A stretch of 64,000 nucleotides of DNA from Oscillatoriales cyanobacterium (lineage in GTDB: Bacteria > Cyanobacteriota > Cyanobacteriia > Cyanobacteriales > Laspinemataceae), in contig JAABRM010000005.1 of assembly GCA_011390955.1 (NCBI GenBank), positions 1 to 64,000 on the forward strand, in the 5' to 3' direction. The first letter of the stretch is position 1. Each line of letters starts with the position of its first letter. Shown here piece by piece: positions 22,667 to 31,984 of the stretch. The notes under the pieces are model-generated. The model had not been told where the DNA came from. It saw nothing but the letters and a program-made list of their open reading frames with translations, and searched no databases. The translations under genes were made by a program, and so were the position numbers.

Positions 22667-25474
22667 ATGCTTAAAAGTATTCTGGGAGATCCTAACGAAC
22701 GGAAAGTCAAAAAATATAAGCCCTTGGTGATTGATATTAACCTCGCCGAGGAACAAATCGAGAAACTTAGTGACGATCGATTAAGAGGTAAAACTGCCGA
22801 ATTCAAACAAAAGTTAGCCAAAGCTAAAACCCTCGCTGACGAAAAGGAAATTTTAGACGAAATTCTCCCAGAAGCTTTTGCCGTAGTACGAGAAGCCGGG
22901 AAACGGGTTTTAGGAATGCGCCACTTTGATGTGCAATTGCTCGGTGGAATTATCCTCCATGAAGGACAAATTGCGGAGATGAAAACCGGGGAAGGTAAAA
23001 CCCTGGTGGCCACTTTACCCGCTTATTTAAATGCTCTGAGTGGAAAAGGGGTTCATGTGGTGACAGTGAACGACTATTTGGCCCGTCGGGACTCGGAATG
23101 GATGGGTCAAATCCATCGTTTCTTGGGCTTAACTGTGGGTCTGATTCAGCAAGGAATGTCACCAGAGGAACGAAAGAAAAACTATGCCTGTGACATTACT
23201 TATTGCACCAATAGTGAGTTAGGATTTGACTATCTCCGGGATAATATGGCCACTTCAATGGCGGAGGTGGTACAGCGTCCGTTTAATTACTGTATTATTG
23301 ACGAAGTGGATTCAATTTTAATTGATGAAGCGCGGACGCCTTTGATTATTTCTGGTCAGGTGGAACGACCAACAGAAAAGTACAAAAGAGCTACGCAAAT
23401 CGCCAAGCAATTGGATAAAGATAAGCATTACGAGGTGGATGAAAAGGCTCGGAATGTGATTCTGGCTGATGAAGGTTTCGAGCAGGTAGAAGAAATTTTG
23501 GGGGTGAAGGATTTATACGACCCCAAAGACCCTTGGGCTCATTATGTTTTTAATGCCATTAAAGCCAAAGAGTTGTTCGTTAAGGATGTGAATTATATCG
23601 TCCGCGATGAAGAAGTGGTGATTGTGGATGAGTTTACCGGACGGGTGATGCAGGGTCGTCGCTGGAGTGATGGTTTACATCAGGCGATCGAGTCTAAGGA
23701 AGAATTACCGATTCAACCGGAAACTCAGACTTTGGCGACGATTACTTATCAAAACTTTTTCTTACTTTATCCCAAGTTGGGTGGGATGACGGGAACTGCC
23801 AAAACTGAAGAGCCAGAATTTGAGCGGATTTATAATCTACAAGTGACGGTGACTCCTACGAACCGGAAATCACAACGCCGGGATATTTCCGATGTGGTTT
23901 ATAAGGCTGAACAGGGGAAATGGAAGGCGATCGCCCAAGAATGTGCCGAGATGCATCAATTAGGTCGTCCGGTGTTGGTGGGGACAACTTCGGTGGAAAA
24001 ATCTGAGGTGCTTTCTCGGTTATTAAGTCAGTTAGAAATTCCCCACCAATTACTGAATGCTAAACCAGAAAATGTGGAACGGGAATCAGAAATTGTTGCC
24101 CAAGCCGGTCGCAAAGGTTCCGTGACGATCGCTACTAATATGGCCGGTCGGGGGACTGACATTATTTTGGGTGGGAATGCGGAATATATGGCCCGCTTGA
24201 AAGTGCGCGAGTATTTGATGCCCAAAATTGTCAAACCGGAAACTGAAGATGAGTTAAGTTTTGCCAAAGTACCGGGGATGCAAAAACGTTCAACGGCGAA
24301 AGGCTTTGCTCCCGGTCAAAAAGTGAAAACTTGGAAGGTTTCTCCGCAAATTTTCCCCACGGGATTATCCGCGAATGCAGAAAAAATGCTGAAAGAAGCG
24401 GTAGATTCTGCGGTGGCTACTTATGGAGAACGCAGTTTAGAAGAACTGGAAGCTGAGGATAAGTTGGCGATCGCGGCTGAGAAAGCCCCGACCCAAGATC
24501 CGGTGATTCAAAAGTTACGGGCGGTTTACAATAAAATCCGCGAAGAATATGAGGAATTCACCCATAAAGAACACGAAGAAGTTGTCAACCTCGGTGGCTT
24601 GCACGTTATTGGCACTGAACGTCACGAATCACGCCGCATTGATAACCAATTGCGCGGTCGCGCTGGTCGTCAAGGCGACCCCGGTTCGACGAAGTTTTTC
24701 CTCAGTTTGGAAGATAATTTATTGCGAATCTTTGGGGGCGATCGCGTCAAAGGCTTGATGCAAATGTTCCGAGTAGATGAAGATATCCCCATCGAATCCG
24801 GGATGCTGACTCGTTCTTTGGAAGGGGCGCAGAAAAAGGTGGAAACCTATTACTATGACATCCGGAAACAGGTGTTTGAGTATGACGAAGTAATGAACAA
24901 CCAGCGGCGGGCAATTTATGCCGAACGCCGTCGGGTTCTCGAAGGGCAAGACCTGAAAGAACAGGTGATTACTTATGCGGAAAAAACGATGGATGACATC
25001 GTAAATTACTATATCAATCCTGACTTACCTTCGGAAGAATGGGACTTGGAGAAATTAGTCAATAAAGTGAAAGAGTTTGTCTATCTGCTGCGGGATATGG
25101 AACCGTCTCAGTTAGAAGATTTATCAATGGAGGAAATTAAAGCTTTCCTCTATGAACAAGTCCGCATTGCTTACGACCTCAAAGAAGGTCAAGTGGATCA
25201 AATTCGTCCCGGTTTAATGCGAGAAGCGGAACGGTTCTTTATTTTGCAGCAAATTGATACTCTTTGGCGCGAACATTTGCAGCAAATGGATGGCTTACGG
25301 GAAGCGGTCGGTTTGCGGAGTTACGGTCAGAAAGATCCGTTAATTGAATACAAGAGCGAAGGTTATGAATTGTTCTTGGATATGATGACGGATATTCGGC
25401 GGAATGTGGTTTATTCCTTATTCCAATTCCAGCCGCAAATGCAATCAGCCCCTCAACAGCAACCTGTGGGGTAA
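22667..25474 (+). CDS. secA: preprotein translocase ATPase SecA
   Basis: 935 residues. SecA is the motor that pushes unfolded preproteins through SecYEG in the cytoplasmic and thylakoid membranes. NBD1 has the Q motif region [10 protein letters not shown], Walker [11 protein letters not shown] (about 105-114), VNDYLARRD and Walker [10 protein letters not shown]. The preprotein-binding domain follows. NBD2 has [15 protein letters not shown] and [11 protein letters not shown]. The C-terminal scaffold ends [10 protein letters not shown] without the zinc-binding SEC-C tail, as is usual in cyanobacteria. Length is normal and all motifs are intact. Single gene; see the promoter entry for its unusual leader. 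Confidence 0.98.
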   Translation: MLKSILGDPNERKVKKYKPLVIDINLAEEQIEKLSDDRLRGKTAEFKQKLAKAKTLADEKEILDEILPEAFAVVREAGKRVLGMRHFDVQLLGGIILHEGQIAEMKTGEGKTLVATLPAYLNALSGKGVHVVTVNDYLARRDSEWMGQIHRFLGLTVGLIQQGMSPEERKKNYACDITYCTNSELGFDYLRDNMATSMAEVVQRPFNYCIIDEVDSILIDEARTPLIISGQVERPTEKYKRATQIAKQLDKDKHYEVDEKARNVILADEGFEQVEEILGVKDLYDPKDPWAHYVFNAIKAKELFVKDVNYIVRDEEVVIVDEFTGRVMQGRRWSDGLHQAIESKEELPIQPETQTLATITYQNFFLLYPKLGGMTGTAKTEEPEFERIYNLQVTVTPTNRKSQRRDISDVVYKAEQGKWKAIAQECAEMHQLGRPVLVGTTSVEKSEVLSRLLSQLEIPHQLLNAKPENVERESEIVAQAGRKGSVTIATNMAGRGTDIILGGNAEYMARLKVREYLMPKIVKPETEDELSFAKVPGMQKRSTAKGFAPGQKVKTWKVSPQIFPTGLSANAEKMLKEAVDSAVATYGERSLEELEAEDKLAIAAEKAPTQDPVIQKLRAVYNKIREEYEEFTHKEHEEVVNLGGLHVIGTERHESRRIDNQLRGRAGRQGDPGSTKFFLSLEDNLLRIFGGDRVKGLMQMFRVDEDIPIESGMLTRSLEGAQKKVETYYYDIRKQVFEYDEVMNNQRRAIYAERRRVLEGQDLKEQVITYAEKTMDDIVNYYINPDLPSEEWDLEKLVNKVKEFVYLLRDMEPSQLEDLSMEEIKAFLYEQVRIAYDLKEGQVDQIRPGLMREAERFFILQQIDTLWREHLQQMDGLREAVGLRSYGQKDPLIEYKSEGYELFLDMMTDIRRNVVYSLFQFQPQMQSAPQQQPVG

Positions 25475-25514
25475 TCTGATGATTTGTTGACGGTTGACCA
25501 GTGATAATTCTTTT

Positions 25515-25648
25515 GTACGGGCGTTAGGCGAAGCCCATGCCGTCAGGCTATATGGCCATTCGCCCCTACGACTTTTCACTTGTACGGGCGTCCTTGCGGA
25601 GCCCATGCCGTCAGACCTTATGGCCATTCGCCCCTACGACTTTTCACT
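25515..25648. repeat. two GTACGGGCG...CGCCCCTACG repeat units
   Basis: Two near-identical units of about 66 bp, each GTACGGGCGT, GCCCATGCCGTCAG, TATGGCCATTCGCCCCTACG and ACTTTTCACTT. Inverted copies of the same unit are part of the 254-bp tandem repeats at 42540-42870. Confidence 0.75.
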
Positions 25649-25659
25649 TTCCCTCAACC

Positions 25660-25765
25660 AACAACCAACAACCACCAACCACCAGCCACCAACAAACAAC
25701 AAACAACAAACAACAACCAACCAACAACCAACAACAAACAACCAATAACAATCAACCAATAACAA
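25660..25765. repeat. AACAACC-type heptanucleotide repeats
   Basis: Degenerate run of AACCAAC, AACAACC, AACAAAC and related 7-base units between secA and pyrD. Matches the short tandemly repeated repetitive (STRR) heptamers described in cyanobacteria. Similar runs lie at 26988-27016, 41517-41572 and 61980-62258. Confidence 0.7.
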
Positions 25766-25769
25766 AAAA

Positions 25770-26942
25770 ATGGATATTTACAAAAGTGCCATTCGTCCCA
25801 TTATTTTCTCTGGATTACAACCAGATCCAGAGTGGTGGCATCATCAAACTATGGAAGTTTTAAACGCCTGGGATAGTACCAGTAATCTACCATTTAGTCA
25901 CTGGATTCTGGAACAAGTGGCGAGTTCTTTTCAGTGCAGCGATCGCCGCTTAGAAATGTCTTTATGGGGGGTGAATTTTCCCAACCCCATTGGATTAGCG
26001 GCGGGGTTTGATAAGAATGGCACCGCTGCGCGGGTTTGGTCAAAGTTGGGCTTTGGCTTTGCGGAATTGGGAACGGTGACATTTCACGCGCAACCGGGTA
26101 ATCCTCGTCCCCGAATGTTTCGCTTGCCAGAGGATTTAGCGGCGATTAATCGCATGGGTTTTAATAATCAAGGGGCGGCAGCATTAGCCACCCGTTTATC
26201 GGAATGGAAGAGACATCAATTCAGCGATCGAACTACCGATAAAACCAGAGAAAATTGGCCAATTTTGGGAATTAATTTAGGCAAGTCTAAAATCACTCCC
26301 TTAGAAGATGCCCCGGCTGATTATTTGGGCAGTTTTCGCCTATTAAAAGATTTAGGGGATTATTTTGTGGTGAATGTTTCCTCACCCAATACTCCGGGGT
26401 TAAGAACTTTGCAAGGGGCGGAACAGTTGTCAGCAATTTTGGATGTTTTGCAACAGGAAAATCAGGGGATTAAACCTATTTTAGTTAAGATTGCTCCCGA
26501 TTTAGAATGGGACGCGATTTCTGAGGCGATCGCTGTGGCGAAAAATTACCAAATTTCTGGGATGATTGCTACAAACACGACCATTAGCCGCGAGGGTCTA
26601 AAAACTCAGACCATTCGGTTAACGGGTCAACCTGTGACAGCAGAAGCGGGCGGTCTGAGTGGCGCACCTTTAAAACAGCGTTCTACAGAGATTATTAGAT
26701 TTATTTGGCAGGAAACTGGCGGACAAATGCCGATTATTGGTACTGGGGGAATTTTTACCCCTGAAGATGCTTGGGAAAAGATTACTGCTGGGGCGAGTTT
26801 GCTAGAAATTTATACGGGGTTAATTTATGAAGGTCCCTGGATGATTCGGCGAATTTGTGAGGGTTTATTAGATAAATTAGCGGCGCATAATTTAACCAGT
26901 TTGAGTCAGGCGATCGGCATTGCTCATTCAACGGTCAAATAA
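25770..26942 (+). CDS. pyrD: quinone-dependent dihydroorotate dehydrogenase
   Basis: 390 residues, class 2 length. It oxidises dihydroorotate to orotate in pyrimidine synthesis, passing electrons from FMN to membrane quinone. The N-terminal helical pair that docks to the membrane is followed by [42 protein letters not shown] and [20 protein letters not shown] carries the catalytic-loop Ser. Then [38 protein letters not shown] and [16 protein letters not shown], the FMN and phosphate-binding strands. An A-rich leader without clear Shine-Dalgarno precedes the ATG, directly after heptamer repeats. Confidence 0.97.
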   Translation: MDIYKSAIRPIIFSGLQPDPEWWHHQTMEVLNAWDSTSNLPFSHWILEQVASSFQCSDRRLEMSLWGVNFPNPIGLAAGFDKNGTAARVWSKLGFGFAELGTVTFHAQPGNPRPRMFRLPEDLAAINRMGFNNQGAAALATRLSEWKRHQFSDRTTDKTRENWPILGINLGKSKITPLEDAPADYLGSFRLLKDLGDYFVVNVSSPNTPGLRTLQGAEQLSAILDVLQQENQGIKPILVKIAPDLEWDAISEAIAVAKNYQISGMIATNTTISREGLKTQTIRLTGQPVTAEAGGLSGAPLKQRSTEIIRFIWQETGGQMPIIGTGGIFTPEDAWEKITAGASLLEIYTGLIYEGPWMIRRICEGLLDKLAAHNLTSLSQAIGIAHSTVK

Positions 26943-26987
26943 AATTGACCCTTCAACCCCCGCGAGGGGGTAATTTTGCCAAAATAA

Positions 26988-27016
26988 CCAACAACCAACA
27001 ACCAACAACCAACAAC
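26988..27016. repeat. AACAACC heptamer run
   Basis: Four exact copies of a 7-base unit (AACAACC) between pyrD and the coiled-coil gene, lying just upstream of the latter's ribosome-binding site. Confidence 0.8.
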
Positions 27017-27034
27017 GTCTTTTGGGGAGTCAAC

Positions 27035-28519
27035 ATGAGCGGTGAAAAACGGCGGTATATCAGAGTAGACGAAACAGAATTACGGCGTTTGCGGGAACAA
27101 GAAAGCCGTTTACGGTCGGTGCAGCAAGATTTACCAGACCGATTAAGTGCGGTGGCACAGCAAACCAGGCAGGAGATGCAGCAACGGTTAAGCTATTTGG
27201 CAGAACGGGAGGAAAGACAAGCGGAACAAACTAGACAACTGAGAACTTATTTAGAAAATTTAGAAGAAAATACTCATCAATATTTACAGCAACAAAGACA
27301 GCAATTTCAATCTACTTTGCAAGAGGCACAGTTGCGCCAAGAACAAGCGATCGCCCGTCAAAAACATGACTTACAATTGGCGATGCACGCGGGGTTTGAG
27401 CAACAGCGCGAAGAATATTTACGGCTGACTAGAGAACAGCGTCAAGAATATCAGCAATTATTCACCCAGGAACGCCAAGCGAGAGAAAAAGGTCAGCTTC
27501 AGCTTCAGCAACAAATCGATCGCATGGGGCAGGATATTCAGGATATCCATAAAAGTCAAGAACGCAAAAATCAACTGGCTCAGGATTTGTTGGCCGATGT
27601 GCGCGAAATTTGGTTAGCAATCGATCGCGATTATCAACATCAACGGTTTGCTCCCGGTGCGTTGGCAAAATTACAGCGATCGCTGGATATGGCGAAAAAT
27701 AATATTGCCGCCGGAGTCAGTGAAGCTGCGATCGCCACCAGTCAAAAAACCTATCTAGATTTAGTCGATTTACGGTTAGAAATAGAACAAAAAGAACAAG
27801 AATGGTTGCTATTTTATAATGCTGCCTTACAAGATATTAGAAGTTTAATTGCCGAAGTGCAAGCTAACCGAGAATGTACCATTGAAATTGGCAGTGATGA
27901 AGATGCGGAAGCCTTTAAATTAGAGGTGGATTACTGGAGTGTCGGGGCGCTGACTGCTTATGAACAAAAACTCGCAACAATAGAAAGTCAACTCACCACC
28001 AATGAATCGAGTTTAACCACCGAAATTCTCCAAGAATTAGGGGCAAAGATTGAAACTTTGCAGCCACAACTCGGAGAAATTGTGGAACAGGCAAAACTGG
28101 CGATTTTGAGTTCTCAATTACGAGCAGAAATAGGCGATCGCGTAGTAGAAGCCCTGGGTGCCCTCGGTTATAGTTTGGTCGATCCACAAGCGGATTCTTG
28201 CTATGCAGCCGAAGATCCCCGCCAAGCTTATGGAGTAAAAGTGAAAAATATTGCCGGGGATGAAGTGGTCACGGTCATTACGCCCGATCGCGATTTTGGG
28301 GTAAATTCAATTTCGATTAACACTTTCAGCCCCACATTGCTGGATGAAAAAGCAACTCAACAAAATTCTCAGGCAATTTTTGAACTTTTGAACGAAGAAG
28401 GCGTCAGACAAAGCGGTGAGTTAGTCTGTCATCCTGAACCGAAGCCGGAATATCGAGAATTCCAGCAGTTCAGACAACAGAAAACTCAAGTTGAACCAGA
28501 AACCCGGTTTCTCCCTTAA
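27035..28519 (+). CDS. long coiled-coil protein, unknown function
   Basis: 494 residues from the ATG at 27035, chosen because GGGGAG lies 6 bases upstream; a TTG at 26945 would translate the heptamer repeat. The N-terminus MSGEKRRYIRVDETELRRLR is followed by about 190 residues of Gln/Glu/Arg-rich coiled coil (QQRQQFQSTLQEAQLRQEQ and similar). Then comes a less charged region (DVREIWLAIDRDYQHQRFAP) and an alpha/beta C-terminal part (LGYSLVDPQADSCYAAEDP, VVTVITPDRDFGVNSISI). It could be a cytoskeletal or scaffold protein. The last residues ETRFLP are encoded by an AGAAACCCGGTTTCT repeat, so the C-terminus has been altered. Confidence 0.65.
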   Translation: MSGEKRRYIRVDETELRRLREQESRLRSVQQDLPDRLSAVAQQTRQEMQQRLSYLAEREERQAEQTRQLRTYLENLEENTHQYLQQQRQQFQSTLQEAQLRQEQAIARQKHDLQLAMHAGFEQQREEYLRLTREQRQEYQQLFTQERQAREKGQLQLQQQIDRMGQDIQDIHKSQERKNQLAQDLLADVREIWLAIDRDYQHQRFAPGALAKLQRSLDMAKNNIAAGVSEAAIATSQKTYLDLVDLRLEIEQKEQEWLLFYNAALQDIRSLIAEVQANRECTIEIGSDEDAEAFKLEVDYWSVGALTAYEQKLATIESQLTTNESSLTTEILQELGAKIETLQPQLGEIVEQAKLAILSSQLRAEIGDRVVEALGALGYSLVDPQADSCYAAEDPRQAYGVKVKNIAGDEVVTVITPDRDFGVNSISINTFSPTLLDEKATQQNSQAIFELLNEEGVRQSGELVCHPEPKPEYREFQQFRQQKTQVEPETRFLP

Positions 28520-28528
28520 CTCATGTTA

Positions 28529-28904
28529 AGTAGGTGAACATAATTAATTGCACTTTTCGTTCCCCGCCGATAGGCTTTGGATTCCCGCCTGTAGGAAGAA
28601 GAGAGAAGAGAGATGCTGCCGGAGTGTGGGGTGCAGGGGTGCAGGGGTGCCCACCATCTGCAGGGGAAAACAATTAACAATTGATAATTGATAATTGACA
28701 ATTAAACATAATTATCAATTATCAATTATCAATTATCAATTATCAATTATTCCCTCTCTCCTCTCATGGGGTCTGTGGTGCAGTTATAGCAATTGTCATA
28801 GTGATGAATTACAAAAAAACCTGTCATTCCCGCGAAGGCGGGAATCCAGAAAACCTCTGTACTTCCGAAGGGACAATAACCGCTATATTTCTGCCCGTCT
28901 ACTT
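28529..28904 (+). mobile_element. MITE-A copy 5, expanded by internal repeats
   Basis: The left end AGTAGGTGAACATAATTAAT with the core GGCTTTGGATTCCCGCC is present at 28529-28590. The right half (CATGGGGTCTGTGGTGCA, TTCCCGCGAAGGCGGGAAT, ATTTCTGCCCGTCTACTTA) is at 28763-28904. Between them are GGGGTGCA octamers and TATCAAT heptamers (28678-28751). It is a MITE-A that has been rearranged or invaded by simple repeats. Confidence 0.65.
28678..28751. repeat. TATCAAT/ATTGATA heptamer repeats, inverted
   Basis: Two or three copies of ATTGATA followed by five or more copies of the complementary TATCAAT, able to fold into a long A+T hairpin. Period seven, like the other tandem repeats in the window. 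Confidence 0.8.
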
Positions 28905-28995
28905 AAACCACCAAAACTTAAATTAAGCAACCGGGTTTCTGCGTTAAACTATGCCAAAAAAACAAAAGTTAAACTAAGAAACCCGGTTTCTAATT

Positions 28996-30135
28996 ATGAG
29001 ACAATTAACAAAAATTCTCGCTGCGGGAGACCCAGCGCCTTTATTTGTTTTGCCCACAATTGAAGAACAGGAGGTTTTTCTCGCACAACAAGCAGGGACG
29101 CCCATTGTTTTATTATTTTATGGCAATGATGACTTCCCCTCTTGTCGCCAAGTTGCGGCAACTTTTCGCGACTGTATGCCCGAATTTCAGCAGTTAAATA
29201 CTCAAGTAATTAGCATTAGTCCAAATTCTCCTTTAGCGCGGCAAAAATTTGCTCAAGATTACCAGATTCCTTTTTTACTCTTGTCCGATTTTAACCATGA
29301 AGTTAGCCGGAAGTATGGAGTATGCAAGCATGGTGAAGTTCCAGACAATCCATCGACGTTAGTCTATAGTCGTACCGCCTTTTTGCTGGATTGGAATCTG
29401 AAGATTGTGAAAATTTATTCCTTAGTAGACCCACTGGATGCGATTAGTGAAATTTTAGCGGATATAAAAACTAAACTTTCACAAGAATCCCCGCGACAAA
29501 TTAATATCCAAGCGCCAGTTTTATTGATTCCTAATGTAATGAGTCGCGAATATTGTCGTTATTTAATCAATGTTTGGGAAACCGAAGGTAATTCGGAGTC
29601 CGGGCAAATGCGCCAATACGGGAATAAAACCATTGGGGTGCTTGATTATAATTACAAAATTCGCCGGGATCACTTTGTAGAAAAACCGGAATTAATCGAT
29701 CGATTAGATATAATTATGAAGCGGCGGATCTTTCCCGAAATTAGAAAAGCTTTTCAGTTTCCGGTGACTCGAAGAGAAGGTTATAAAATTGGCTGCTATG
29801 ATGGCCAAAAAGGAGGATTTTTCAACCGTCACCGGGATAATACGACTCCGGGAACTGCCCATCGTCGGTTTGCCATGACGTTAAATTTAAATGCGGCGGA
29901 ATATGAAGGGGGTTATTTAACTTTTCCCGAATATGGCCCCCATTTATATAAACCGGATACGGGGTCAGCGGTGATTTTTTCTTGTTCCTTAATGCATGAA
30001 GCCACCCCAGTGAGGTCAGGTCGTCGGTTTGGTTTGTTTGCCTTTTTTTATGGAGATAAAGAGGCAGAAGCGAGACGGGCTTATGAAAGTCGGGTGAAAA
30101 ATGATTACAGTCAGATAGTGAAAATTGAACAATGA
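28996..30135 (+). CDS. peroxiredoxin-like / 2OG-Fe(II) oxygenase fusion protein
   Basis: 379 residues. Residues 1-165 form an AhpC/TSA-type thioredoxin fold (LAAGDPAPLFVLPTIEEQEV, VLLFYGNDDFPSCRQVAATF with the Cys at the peroxidatic position near 46, LLSDFNHEVSRKYGV). Residues about 175-370 are a prolyl-4-hydroxylase-type dioxygenase (APVLLIPNVMSREYCRYLIN, YKIGCYDGQKGGF). Iron ligands are His and Asp in NRHRDNT (near 280-282) and His in MHEATPV (near 334), and a 2-oxoglutarate-binding Arg is in RSGRRFGLF. It would couple a peroxide-sensing or thiol domain to a hydroxylase; the substrate is unknown. Start follows an AGAAACCCGGTTTCT repeat. All metal ligands are intact. Confidence 0.85.
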   Translation: MRQLTKILAAGDPAPLFVLPTIEEQEVFLAQQAGTPIVLLFYGNDDFPSCRQVAATFRDCMPEFQQLNTQVISISPNSPLARQKFAQDYQIPFLLLSDFNHEVSRKYGVCKHGEVPDNPSTLVYSRTAFLLDWNLKIVKIYSLVDPLDAISEILADIKTKLSQESPRQINIQAPVLLIPNVMSREYCRYLINVWETEGNSESGQMRQYGNKTIGVLDYNYKIRRDHFVEKPELIDRLDIIMKRRIFPEIRKAFQFPVTRREGYKIGCYDGQKGGFFNRHRDNTTPGTAHRRFAMTLNLNAAEYEGGYLTFPEYGPHLYKPDTGSAVIFSCSLMHEATPVRSGRRFGLFAFFYGDKEAEARRAYESRVKNDYSQIVKIEQ

Positions 30136-30292
30136 AATGGCTTAATTGCTGGATTTTTTGCTGGATTTATAGTCATTTCAATTAAGATTAATACAACTAT
30201 GTAGGGGCGCAAGCATTGCGCCCAAATTAATCTCGAAATCGTAGCAATAATTTTTGAAATTGGTATAATTTTGTTTGATGTTCTAAAAACAA

Positions 30293-30318
30293 TAGAGACG
30301 CGATCGCTCGCGTCTCTA
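30293..30318. terminator. shared hairpin between convergent genes
   Basis: TAGAGACGCGATCGCTCGCG and its continuation TCTCTA form an 11-bp stem with a 4-base loop containing HIP1. It lies between the convergent ends at 30135 and 30342. No T-run, so the terminator role is inferred from position. A GTAGGGGCGCAAGCATTGCG repeat lies at 30201. Confidence 0.5.
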
Positions 30319-30341
30319 TATGCTAACAATTAAAGGTAATT

Positions 30342-31472
30342 TTACGGATTAGAGGAAAAATTTCCGGGGGTAGAGTTGTTGGCATTATTGGAATAAGGAG
30401 CGTCTACAAATCCCAATTCATACAATTGTTGATAAGCTTGTTGTCCCAGGTCGCGAGTCGGCTGTTGAGAACGAATGATTTGAATCAGTAAAGGAATGGC
30501 TAATTCTGGCTTATTGTCAGCGCGATGAACCAAGGCAAGCTGATAAGTAGCTTCATCTCGCATTTGGGCAGTTTCTACCGCTCGATCTCGATAAAAATCC
30601 GATTTGTCATTATCAATTCCCGCAAAAGCAGCCGCTAGTTGTTCGGAGAAATTAGATACTTGATTGAGCATCCCCCGAACTTGTTGCAGTTGTTCGGCAG
30701 CGTTGGCATAGTTTTCTTGGGCGATCGCCTCTTTAGCTCTTTCCAGTAACCGCTTCCCGGCTTCCATACCGAGTAAACTATTTTCTCTTGCCAAGGGGGG
30801 AATGGTTTCGGGATCAGAGTTGGCTTCTGAAGTTGTCGGCCCAAACCCTAATTCTAATAGTAGCCGATCCGCTTGCTGTCCCAGTTCACGAGTAATCCCT
30901 TGGGATTGAATCACCTGAATTAGTAAAGGAACCGAAAGTTCTGGCTCATTTTGAAGGCGATGAATTAAGGCTAATTCATAAGTAGCTTCATCCCGTTTTT
31001 GGGCGGTTTCCACTGCTTGATAACGGTGCCATTCCGCAACTTTATTGTCCAATCCTGAGAAAGTGCCGGAGAGTTGTTGATGAAAATTTGATAACTGATT
31101 AAAAACTTGACGGGCTTGTTGTAATTTTTCAGCGGCTTGAGTATAATTTTCCTCAGCGATCGCACTCTTCGCTTCGGCAATTAAACGATTTCCCCCTACT
31201 AGACTTAAAACACTGGTTTCTTGCGCTAAAGGACGAAGGTTTTGTGGCCTAGTCGGATTCTCTGAATTCGGGGAGAAACCGAGGGGATTTGTGGTTGGGT
31301 TAGACTGTTGAGAATTAGCAGAATTATCAGAATTAGCAGCATTATTCCCTGGCATGGCTTCCTGGGCAGCCGCCGAAGGCATTAAACTCAATGAAGCCAC
31401 TAAAGGAAGGGAGAATAAATGAATTAAACCAAGAAGCCGAATTTTTGCAAAAGATACCAACATGGAGATCAT
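30342..31472 (-). CDS. secreted helical-repeat protein with internal duplication
   Basis: 376 residues from the ATG at 31472 (other candidates: 31463 and 31529; none has a strong ribosome-binding site). The signal peptide ends near MPSAAAQE. An Asn/Ser/Pro linker leads to two homologous units of about 125 residues. Each starts L..GxRL..AKxAIAxENYxxAAE, continues with QLSNF.QQL..F.GxDN, then AVETAQxRDEATY.LALxH and LLIQxIxSQ..TRxLGQQA. The units are TPR-like, about 50 percent identical by eye. Probably a periplasmic or secreted scaffold; no function known. Confidence 0.65.
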   Translation of the reverse strand: MISMLVSFAKIRLLGLIHLFSLPLVASLSLMPSAAAQEAMPGNNAANSDNSANSQQSNPTTNPLGFSPNSENPTRPQNLRPLAQETSVLSLVGGNRLIAEAKSAIAEENYTQAAEKLQQARQVFNQLSNFHQQLSGTFSGLDNKVAEWHRYQAVETAQKRDEATYELALIHRLQNEPELSVPLLIQVIQSQGITRELGQQADRLLLELGFGPTTSEANSDPETIPPLARENSLLGMEAGKRLLERAKEAIAQENYANAAEQLQQVRGMLNQVSNFSEQLAAAFAGIDNDKSDFYRDRAVETAQMRDEATYQLALVHRADNKPELAIPLLIQIIRSQQPTRDLGQQAYQQLYELGFVDAPYSNNANNSTPGNFSSNP

Positions 31473-31691
31473 CCCGCTAACAACTACCGTAATCTGAAGT
31501 ATCAATCTGACCGCTGTTCCGGCAAACAATTAATGTCGATCCGAATTGGCGCGATCGCACGATGGCTTCAGCAACGATAAGGGGAAAGCGGGGCGGGGAA
31601 TACCGCTTCCCAGGACACAGACAAATAATCAACGGTTCTGACCGTTAGGCCAAGACAGAGAAGGAAAAGCGATCGCAACCGGCAACTTGTT

Positions 31692-31710
31692 AATATCTTA
31701 CGAAGATATT
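31692..31710. promoter_or_regulatory. perfect inverted repeat, possible operator
   Basis: AATATCTT-ACG-AAGATATT, two exact 8-base arms with a 3-base spacer, in the 455-base gap between the divergent secreted-repeat and subtilase genes. Size and symmetry fit a dimeric repressor site. The rest of 31530-31984 shows HIP1 sites and no supported gene. Confidence 0.35.
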
Positions 31711-31984
31711 TTGATTGTCCAGGATCTTCGCCCTAAGACTGTCTCCGGTTGAGTCAGCCATTGACCGCGACTGGTTGGATGAAAACAATTTGGTAAATGC
31801 CAAATTTTTAGATATCTTAACATTCTTGGTTAAACCCGCAAGGAATAATCACGAATTCCGGCCTAAAATCCCTCAATTATGTTGTGTCAATTGTTTTGTG
31901 GATCGCCGAAGATATACCATAGGATCCGGGGCGTGGAGAGCGAAGGGGTATCAAGATTAAGCGGTTTATCAAGGAGTTAGTCTA

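Noticed and set aside
31715-31960. 81-codon ORF before the subtilase
   Set aside because: No ribosome-binding site, no recognisable features, overlaps the likely promoter region.
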